Below, in pieces: positions 58,061 through 64,000 of a DNA stretch of 64,000 nt. Location of the stretch: contig NZ_VTHJ01000015.1 in assembly GCF_008386495.1 (NCBI RefSeq), forward strand, positions 40,574 to 104,573, written 5' to 3'. Made by a program: the position numbers and the translations under genes. Source of the DNA: Streptomyces tailanensis. Its GTDB lineage: Bacteria > Actinomycetota > Actinomycetes > Streptomycetales > Streptomycetaceae. The number at the start of each line of letters is the position of its first letter. The first letter of the stretch is position 1. Below the pieces are notes generated by a model. It did no database searches and was not told the DNA's origin. It saw nothing but the letters and a program-made list of their open reading frames with translations.

Positions 58061-58123
58061 ATGTCGGATCGCGTTTTCGCCTGTCGTCACCGCATCCCCT
58101 GCCGTAGGTTCTTCCCCAGATGA
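58061..58123 (+). CDS. 20-codon leader ORF overlapping the PAP2 start
   Basis: An ATG at 58061 opens a 20-residue ORF (MSDRVFACRHRIPCRRFFPR) whose TGA overlaps the PAP2 ATG by 4 nt (ATGA). The PAP2 gene itself has no good ribosome site, so translation of this leader could supply ribosomes. A weak AAGGTG precedes the leader. It is basic, with two cysteines. Whether it is translated is inference. Confidence 0.4.
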   Translation: MSDRVFACRHRIPCRRFFPR

Positions 58124-58947
58124 GAGATACACCCCGCCCACAGGGGACTGTGGGCGACACCGGGTCGGGGCCTCCCCAGCTTCGCCCTGGTCGTGCCCTC
58201 GCGCACACACCCGGAGCTTCCGGCTCCGGATCTCCTCACCGATCGGATGGTCGCGCGCCCCAAACCCCCCGGGGCGTGCGGCACACCGATCCGGACGGCC
58301 ATCCCCGAACCACCCCCCCTGTTCGGGGATGGCCGACCTTCCTCCTCGCGCTTCTCTTCGGCCTTCCGGCCGCCCTCTTCGCGCTGATCACCTGGCAGGT
58401 CGTCGCGGCCGGCCCACTCGCCCGCGCGGACGAACGCCTCAGCGACTCCCTGGTCCACCGGGGCGCCCCCACCCAGTTCCTCGCCGACCTCGGCAACATC
58501 ACGGTCGCCGTCCCGGTCCTGGCCCTCGTACTCGGCTACGTAGCCTGGCGTACGCGCACCACCGGTAGGGACCACTGGTGGCGGCCGTCCGCCGCCGCGG
58601 CCCTCCTCATGGCCGTCATACCGCTCTGGGTCATCCCACTGAAGGAGCTCATCGCCCGGTCGGGCCCGCCGATCATGGGCCCGGGCACGGGTTTCTACCC
58701 CTCCGGCCACACGGCGACCGCCTCCCTCGCGTACGGCGGTGCCGTGCTGTTGCTACTGCCCTGGCTGCGCGGCGTCCTCGTGCGCCGCGCGGTCGTCGTC
58801 ATCGCGATCGTGGTGAACATCGGCGTCGGCTTCGGCCTGGTGCGCCAGGGCTACCACTGGCCGCTCGACGTGGTGGCGAGCTGGTGCGTGTGCGCGACGC
58901 TGCTCGCCTCGCTGTGGTGGTTCGGTTCGCGTCGCGGTTCCGGCTGA
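58120..58947 (+). CDS. PAP2 family membrane phosphatase
   Basis: The ATG at 58120 gives 275 residues. The first ~68 are Pro/Gly/Ser-rich and poorly conserved; a later start is possible. Six membrane helices follow. The acid-phosphatase signature is complete: KELIARSGPP (about 182-191), YPSGHT (about 200-205) and RQGYHWPLDV (about 245-254), with active sites on the outer face. Family members dephosphorylate phosphatidic acid, undecaprenyl or other isoprenoid pyrophosphates. The substrate here is unknown. Confidence 0.9.
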   Translation: MRDTPRPQGTVGDTGSGPPQLRPGRALAHTPGASGSGSPHRSDGRAPQTPRGVRHTDPDGHPRTTPPVRGWPTFLLALLFGLPAALFALITWQVVAAGPLARADERLSDSLVHRGAPTQFLADLGNITVAVPVLALVLGYVAWRTRTTGRDHWWRPSAAAALLMAVIPLWVIPLKELIARSGPPIMGPGTGFYPSGHTATASLAYGGAVLLLLPWLRGVLVRRAVVVIAIVVNIGVGFGLVRQGYHWPLDVVASWCVCATLLASLWWFGSRRGSG

Positions 58948-59627
58948 CGTCAGACCTGCGGCCACACGCCCTAACGGTCCTCGTCCCCGGCCAGCCCCGC
59001 CGCCGCCTCGTGTATCGCCAGTTCGAGCAGCGCCGGGTCGGTGAGGGTGCCGACTCCGTCCGGCAGGATCAGCCAGCGGACGCCGCCGCTCTGCCGACCC
59101 GGGCACAGCACCACGATCCAGCATGAATGAGGGTGGTTTAGCTCGATCGTGTGATGGTCGGCTTCCTGGCTTGCAGCGCCCTGGGCCGTTCGGGCTAGGG
59201 TGATCGTGCGATCTGGGACGCCTGGTTACGGCGCCAGCGCGCGGGGCCCCCGCTCCACCGGAGTGATGGTTCGGGGCCTCCCCGTCGCCTCTGGCCGTAC
59301 TCATCTGGCCAGGTCGTCAGGGAACCGACCTCCCGGGATCGGATCACGGACAGGATCCGTGTCGCCGCCCCGGGGTCGAGTACGTAGGGGACCAGTGCGC
59401 CCAAGACCGTTCGGGGCGTGCGGCTGAGCGGACTCACTCTTGCTCAGTCCACGGGAACGGTTGCGTTCCCGCTCCCAGCGGCAGGCCTCGGGATCCGGTG
59501 CTACGGATGCCAGCCACTCGACCGCCGTCTCGGGTATCGGTGATCGAGCAGGGCGTGCGCCTGTCCGCGAATGGCGCACGCCTGCTGATCACGCGTGCGC
59601 CTTCACGCCCTCTCCGGCTTGCGGGTC
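58948..59627. other. 680-nt region without an intact gene
   Basis: Apart from the pseudogene fragments, this stretch has lower coding bias than its surroundings and near-direct repeats (ATCGTGTGAT at about 59146 and ATCGTGCGAT at about 59202). These may be traces of an insertion. I see no complete gene, terminator or transposase. Confidence 0.5.
58971..59534 (-). pseudogene. Decayed gene of a Streptomyces conserved hypothetical family
   Basis: Two coding-like fragments lie in the same minus-strand frame. The N-terminal piece is ETAVEWLASVAPDPEACRW at about 59460-59534. The C-terminal piece is WIVVLCPGRQSGGVRWLILP onward, ending AGLAGDEDR at the TAG 58971 (58971-59120). I recognise both as the ends of one conserved Streptomyces protein of about 150 residues. 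The ~340 nt between them do not encode the middle and contain stops; a piece of another frame (59195-59437) is open but unrecognised. Replacement or insertion followed by decay is likely. Confidence 0.55.
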
Positions 59628-61046
59628 TCAGCTGTCGAAGCCCAGCCCCAGGCGGTCCATGGCCTTCAGCCACAGGTTGCGTCGGCCGGCGTGGGAGTCG
59701 GCGCGGGCCAGGGACCACTTGGTGAGGGCGATGCCGGTCCAGGCGAACGGCTCGGGCGGGAACGGCAGCGGCTTCTTGCGGACCATCGCCAGCTCGGTGC
59801 GTTCCGTGCGCTCCCCCGCGAGCAGGTCGAGCATGACGTCCGCGCCGAACCGCGTCGCGCCCACGCCGAGCCCCGTGAAGCCGGCCGCGTACGCGACCTT
59901 GCCGTGGTGGGCGGTGCCGAAGAACGCCGAGAAGCGCGAGCAGGTGTCGATCGCGCCGCCCCAGGCGTGGGTGAAACGGACGCCCTCCAGCTGCGGGAAG
60001 CAGGTGAAGAAGTGCCCGGCGAGCTTGGCGTACGTCTCGGGCCGGTCGTCGTACTCGGTGCGCACGCGACCGCCGTACGGGTAGATCGAGTCGTAGCCGC
60101 CCCACAGGATCCGGTTGTCGGCGCTGAGCCGGAAGTAGTGGAACTGGTTGGCGGTGTCGGCGAGCCCCTGGCGGTTCTTCCAGCCGATGGATGCCAGCTG
60201 CTCGGTGGTCAACGGCTCGGTCATGAGCGCGTAGTCGTAGACCGGGACCGTGTACGCGCGCACGCGCTTGACCAGGCTCGGGAAGATGTTCGTGCCGAGC
60301 GCGACCTGCCGGGCGCGGACCTGGCCGTACGGGGTACGGACGGCCATGCCCGGACCGTACGCCTTCAAGGTCAGCGCGGGGGTGTGCTCGTAAACGCGGA
60401 CGCCGAGCCGCACGCAGGCACGCTTCAGGCCCCAGGCGAGCCGGGCGGGGTGCAGCATGGCCACGCCGCGGCGGTCGTGGAGGCCGGCCTCGAACGTCGG
60501 TGAGGCGACCTGTTCGCGGACCGCGTCGGCGTCCAGGAACTCGATGCCGTCGGCGAGGCCCCCGCGTTCCATCTCCTCGTACCGGTCGCGCAGTTCCCAC
60601 GCCTGGTACGTCTCGGTCGCCACGTCGATCTCGCCGGTGCGTTCGAAGTCGCAGTCGAGGTCGTGCCGGGCGACGGCCGCCTCGATCTCGTCGAGGTTGC
60701 GGGCGCCGAGTTCCTCCAGCTTGTGGATCTCGTCGGGCCAGCGGGCGAGGCCGTTGGCCAGGCCGTGGGTGATCGAGGCGGCGCAGAAGCCGCCGTTGCG
60801 GCCGGAGGCGGCCCAGCCCACCTCGCGGCCTTCCAGCAGGACGACATCCCGTCGCGGGTCGCGCTCCTTGGCGATCAGCGCGGTCCACAGCCCGCTGTAG
60901 CCACCGCCGACGACCAGCAGGTCGCAGGTCTCGGCGCCGGTGAGCGCGGGCTCGGGGTGGGGCTTGCCGGGGTCTTGGAGCCAGTACGGGACCGGCTGTG
61001 CGTCGGAGAGTGACTTTGTCCAATTACTCATGGCGCTTGGGGCCAT
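59628..61046 (-). CDS. FAD-dependent amine oxidase (gamma-glutamylputrescine oxidase-like)
   Basis: The product is 472 residues from the ATG at 61046, or 467 from 61031. It has the DAO fold: FAD-binding CDLLVVGGGYSGLWTALIAK near residue 42-61, EVGWAASGRNGGF (about 85-97) and the C-terminal FAD contact FTGLGVGATRFGADV (about 392-406). This group includes PuuB-type gamma-glutamylputrescine oxidases. It lies 59 nt after potC in the same direction, so it probably oxidises an imported polyamine derivative. No gamma-glutamylputrescine synthetase gene is seen in the window. Confidence 0.88.
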   Translation of the reverse strand: MAPSAMSNWTKSLSDAQPVPYWLQDPGKPHPEPALTGAETCDLLVVGGGYSGLWTALIAKERDPRRDVVLLEGREVGWAASGRNGGFCAASITHGLANGLARWPDEIHKLEELGARNLDEIEAAVARHDLDCDFERTGEIDVATETYQAWELRDRYEEMERGGLADGIEFLDADAVREQVASPTFEAGLHDRRGVAMLHPARLAWGLKRACVRLGVRVYEHTPALTLKAYGPGMAVRTPYGQVRARQVALGTNIFPSLVKRVRAYTVPVYDYALMTEPLTTEQLASIGWKNRQGLADTANQFHYFRLSADNRILWGGYDSIYPYGGRVRTEYDDRPETYAKLAGHFFTCFPQLEGVRFTHAWGGAIDTCSRFSAFFGTAHHGKVAYAAGFTGLGVGATRFGADVMLDLLAGERTERTELAMVRKKPLPFPPEPFAWTGIALTKWSLARADSHAGRRNLWLKAMDRLGLGFDS

Positions 61047-61105
61047 GATTTCAACTCCCTACAGAGATTTCCAGAGATATCCCAGAGATATCCGCATGGC
61101 AGGCG

Positions 61106-61906
61106 TTAAGCCTTCTGCCGCTTTCTTCGGTTTCCGATGACCATTCCGGCCACCACGACCAGTACGGCGACGAGGAACATGGCCGTACCGATGGCATTGA
61201 TCTGAACGGGCGTGCCGCGCTGTGCCGAACCCCAGACGAACATGGGGAAGGTGACGGTCGCGCCCGCGTTGAAATTGGTGATGATGAAATCGTCGAAGGA
61301 GAGCGCGAAGGCGAGCAGCGCGCCCGCCGCGATTCCGGGGGCGGCGATCGGGAGCGTGACCCTGACGAAGGTCTGCACGGGCCCGGCGTACAGATCCCGC
61401 GCGGCCTCCTCCAGCCTCGGGTCCATCGACATCACGCGCGCCTTGACGGCGACCACGACGAAGCTGAGGCAGAACATGATGTGGGCGATCAGGATCGTCC
61501 AGAAACCCAACTGTGTACCCAGGTTGAGGAAAAGGGTGAGCAGCGAGGCGGCCATCACGACCTCGGGCATCGCCATCGGCAGGAAGATCAGCGAGTTCAC
61601 CGCGCCCCGCGCGCGGAAGCGGTACCGCACCAGCGCGAAGGCGATCAGCGTGCCGAGCACAGTCGCACCCAGCGTCGCCCAGGCGGCCAGCTGGAGGCTG
61701 AGCGCGAGCGAGCCGCACAGGTCGGCCACACCGCACGGATCGGTCCAGGCGTCCGTGGAGAACGTCTGCCACTCGTAGTTGAAGCGGCCCTTCGGTTGGT
61801 TGAAGGAGAAGACGGTGACGACGACATTCGGCAGGAGCAGATAGCCGAGCGTCAGAAGTCCCGCGATGACGACGAGATGGCGCTTGAGCCAGTTGACGAA
61901 GGTCAT
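61106..61906 (-). CDS. potC: Spermidine/putrescine ABC permease PotC
   Basis: The 266-residue permease has six helices and the ATPase-contact loop PRLEEAARDLYAGPVQTFVR near 145, with ALSFDDFIITNFNAGA further on, typical of PotC. It begins directly after the potB stop and is followed by the FAD oxidase gene. Confidence 0.92.
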   Translation of the reverse strand: MTFVNWLKRHLVVIAGLLTLGYLLLPNVVVTVFSFNQPKGRFNYEWQTFSTDAWTDPCGVADLCGSLALSLQLAAWATLGATVLGTLIAFALVRYRFRARGAVNSLIFLPMAMPEVVMAASLLTLFLNLGTQLGFWTILIAHIMFCLSFVVVAVKARVMSMDPRLEEAARDLYAGPVQTFVRVTLPIAAPGIAAGALLAFALSFDDFIITNFNAGATVTFPMFVWGSAQRGTPVQINAIGTAMFLVAVLVVVAGMVIGNRRKRQKA

Positions 61907-62842
61907 TTAAACCAGATCCTCCGTCCCGGACTTGCGGATGTAGACCGTGACCATGAGGAGAATCGCGGCCATGAGGATGAACGAAAGGGCCGCCGCCGTC
62001 GGATAGTCCAGGATCCGCAGGAATTGGCTCTGGATGACGTTGCCGATCATCTGGGTGTTGGTGGAGCCGAGCAGTTCGGCGTTCACGTAGTCACCGCTCG
62101 CCGGAATGAAGGTCAGCAGCGTCCCGGAGACGACACCGGGCATGGACAGCGGGAAGGTGACCTTGCGGAACGTGGTGAACGGCCTCGCGTAAAGGTCGCC
62201 GGCCGCCTCGTGCAGCCGCCCGTCGATGCGTTCGAGCGAGGTGTACAGCGGCAGGATCATGAACGGCAGGAAGTTGTACGTGAGGCCGCAGACCACCGCG
62301 AGCGGCGTGGCCAGCACCCGGTCCCCGGCCGTCAGGCCGAGCCAGCTGGTGACGTCCAGGACATGCAGCGAGTTGAGGGCGCCGACGACCGGGCCGCCGT
62401 CCGACAGGATCGTCTTCCAGGCGAGCGTACGGATCAGGAAGCTGGTGAAGAACGGCGCGATCACCAGGATCAGGATCAGATTGCGCCACCGTCCCGCACG
62501 GAACGCGATCAGATACGCCAGCGGATAGCCCAGCAGCAGACACAGGATCGTCGCCGAGCCCGCGTAGAGCACCGAGCGCAGGAACTGCGGGTAGTACTCG
62601 CTCAGCGCGTCCCAGTACGTCGCGAAGTGCCAGGTGACCTTGTAGCCCTCCTCCAGGGAGCCCGTCTGCACGGACGTGGAGGCCTGGTAGACCATCGGCA
62701 TCGCGAAGAACACCAGCAGCCACATCAGACCGGGCGCGAGCAGCAGATACGGCGTCCAGCGGCCTCTCTTGCGAGGCGGCTTCGCGGTGGTCGGGGCGGG
62801 CGCGAGAGGCGGTGGCGCCTCGGCTTCGGTGAGTGTCGACAT
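61907..62842 (-). CDS. potB: Spermidine/putrescine ABC permease PotB
   Basis: The product has 311 residues from the ATG at 62842, whose A is also the last base of the potA stop (TGATG). A Pro-rich cytoplasmic N-terminus precedes six helices. The EAA loop RLHEAAGDLYARPFTTFRKV lies near 218, and IPASGDYVNAELLG matches PotB. It is coupled to potA and potC. Confidence 0.92.
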   Translation of the reverse strand: MSTLTEAEAPPPLAPAPTTAKPPRKRGRWTPYLLLAPGLMWLLVFFAMPMVYQASTSVQTGSLEEGYKVTWHFATYWDALSEYYPQFLRSVLYAGSATILCLLLGYPLAYLIAFRAGRWRNLILILVIAPFFTSFLIRTLAWKTILSDGGPVVGALNSLHVLDVTSWLGLTAGDRVLATPLAVVCGLTYNFLPFMILPLYTSLERIDGRLHEAAGDLYARPFTTFRKVTFPLSMPGVVSGTLLTFIPASGDYVNAELLGSTNTQMIGNVIQSQFLRILDYPTAAALSFILMAAILLMVTVYIRKSGTEDLV

Positions 62843-63993
62843 CAGGCGGCCGCCCCCTCTTCGACACCGGCGTCGATGTCCTGCGCGGCGTCCAGGCCGA
62901 ACGTGTGGGCAGGGCTCCAGTGCAGGACGACGTCGGCGCCGGGGACGAGCCGGGCGTCGCGTTCGATGTTCTGGACATACACCTCGAACTCGGGGCAGAC
63001 CGAGCTGTCGATCACGTACTGCGTGGAGACGCCGATGAAGCTGGTGGCGGCGATCTTCCCGGTGAGGCGGTTGCGGCCGACCGGGATCTCCCCGGCGTCG
63101 TCGGCGTGGGTGAGGGTGATCTTCTCGGGCCGTACGCCGACGAGGACCTTGCCGCCGGTCGCGGTGGGCGCGCTGCACCGCGCCTCGGGAAGGACCAGCT
63201 TGCCGTCGCCCGCCTTGAGCACGATGTCGTCGCCGCTCCTGGAGTCGAACTCGGCCTCGATGAGGTTGGAGGTGCCGAGGAAGTTGGCGACGAACGTCGT
63301 CCGCGGGTCCTCGTACAGGCCGGCGGGCGAGCCGAGTTGCTCGACGCGGCCGGCGTTCATCACGGCGACCGTGTCGGCCATGGTCATGGCCTCTTCCTGG
63401 TCGTGCGTGACATGGATGAACGTGCTGCCGACCTCGGTCTGGATGCGCTTCAGCTCCAGCTGCATCTGGCGGCGCAGCTTGAGGTCGAGGGCGCCGAGGG
63501 GTTCGTCGAGGAGGAGCACCTTGGGGTGGTTGATCAGCGCGCGGGCGACGGCGACGCGCTGCTGCTGACCGCCGGAGAGCTGGTGCGGCTTCTTGCGCGC
63601 CTGCTCGCCGAGCTGAACCAGCTCCAGCATCTCCTCGACCTGCTTCTTCACGCTCTTGATGCCGCGCCGGCGCAGCCCGAAGGCGACGTTCTCGAAGATG
63701 TCGAGGTGCGGGAAGAGCGCGTACGACTGGAAGACCGTGTTCACCGGCCGCTTGTAGGGCGGCAGATGCGTCACGTCGTGATCGCCGAGCGAGACGGTCC
63801 CGCAGGAAGGTTCCTCCAACCCGGCGATCATGCGCAGGGTGGTCGTCTTGCCGCATCCGGAGGCACCGAGCAGCGCGAAGAAGGAACCTTCCGGCACGGT
63901 CAGATCGAGCGGATGCACGGCGGTGAAGGACCCATAGGTCTTGCCTATGCCGGAGAGGCGGACGTCACCGCTGCTGTTCTGTGTGGTCTTCAT
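62842..63993 (-). CDS. potA: Spermidine/putrescine ABC transporter ATPase PotA
   Basis: The 383-residue ATPase has Walker A LLGASGCGKTTTLRMIAG (about 42-58), the Q-loop FQSYALFPHL, signature LSGGQQQRVAVARAL (about 142-156), Walker B VLLLDEPLGALD and the H-loop THDQEEA. A C-terminal TOBE domain (about 285-365) marks the PotA/MalK group. It is complete in the window, with its start 7 nt from the edge. The substrate-binding gene potD is not here and probably lies beyond the right edge. Confidence 0.95.
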   Translation of the reverse strand: MKTTQNSSGDVRLSGIGKTYGSFTAVHPLDLTVPEGSFFALLGASGCGKTTTLRMIAGLEEPSCGTVSLGDHDVTHLPPYKRPVNTVFQSYALFPHLDIFENVAFGLRRRGIKSVKKQVEEMLELVQLGEQARKKPHQLSGGQQQRVAVARALINHPKVLLLDEPLGALDLKLRRQMQLELKRIQTEVGSTFIHVTHDQEEAMTMADTVAVMNAGRVEQLGSPAGLYEDPRTTFVANFLGTSNLIEAEFDSRSGDDIVLKAGDGKLVLPEARCSAPTATGGKVLVGVRPEKITLTHADDAGEIPVGRNRLTGKIAATSFIGVSTQYVIDSSVCPEFEVYVQNIERDARLVPGADVVLHWSPAHTFGLDAAQDIDAGVEEGAAA

Positions 63994-64000
63994 GGTCCTC

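Overview
The window is about 70% GC with strong third-position GC bias, GTG and TTG starts, overlapping stop/start pairs and the GC-rich palindromic repeats typical of Streptomyces. Gene content and order (infB-ylxR-nusA-rimP, proS, ispG-rseP-dxr, gabT, polyamine ABC transporter) fit a Streptomyces core-chromosome segment interrupted by a large carbohydrate-utilisation insert. I see no tRNA, rRNA, CRISPR array, intact transposon or phage gene.

Region 1 (1-17300) is conserved housekeeping DNA. It holds translation and transcription factors (infB, ylxR, nusA, rimP), a lipoprotein/ferritin-like pair, an APH-fold protein that has lost its kinase residues, apbE with a tiny membrane-anchored partner ending in an ApbE-acceptor-like motif, proS, two GNAT acetyltransferases, the MEP-pathway genes ispG and dxr flanking an RseP-like site-2 protease, and a secreted lamin-tail-domain protein. 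An acyl-CoA dehydrogenase (17311-19251) follows.

Region 2 (19400-50200) is a polysaccharide-utilisation island with two parts. The larger looks like a complete xyloglucan system: secreted GH12 (two genes) and GH74 endo-enzymes, an ABC importer without its own ATPase, and cytoplasmic GH95 (fucosidase), GH42 (galactosidase), GH31 (xylosidase) and GH3 (glucosidase). A LacI-type repressor gene sits beside the GH31 gene. A 14-bp palindrome, TCGAAGCGCTTCGA, lies at the GH12, solute-binding-protein and GH3 promoters, with a degenerate copy before the repressor gene, which suggests one regulon. Nested inside (26642-35669) is a second module: a GH39-like enzyme with carbohydrate-binding modules, an ABC importer, a second LacI repressor and a divergent GH36 alpha-galactosidase. 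It is governed by a different palindrome, TGTGACCGGTCACA, present twice over an apparently leaderless promoter. An AI-2E-type permease and a sulfotransferase separate the two parts.

Region 3 (50300-64000) is linked to polyamine/GABA catabolism: aldehyde dehydrogenase, PucR-type regulator, gabT, an FAD amine oxidase of the gamma-glutamylputrescine oxidase type, and potABC. A TraG/FtsK-like ATPase, a PAP2 phosphatase preceded by a 20-codon leader ORF, and a decayed pseudogene lie between them. Three families of Streptomyces-type palindromic repeats are scattered through the window; two copies have entered reading frames (apbE and GH74).
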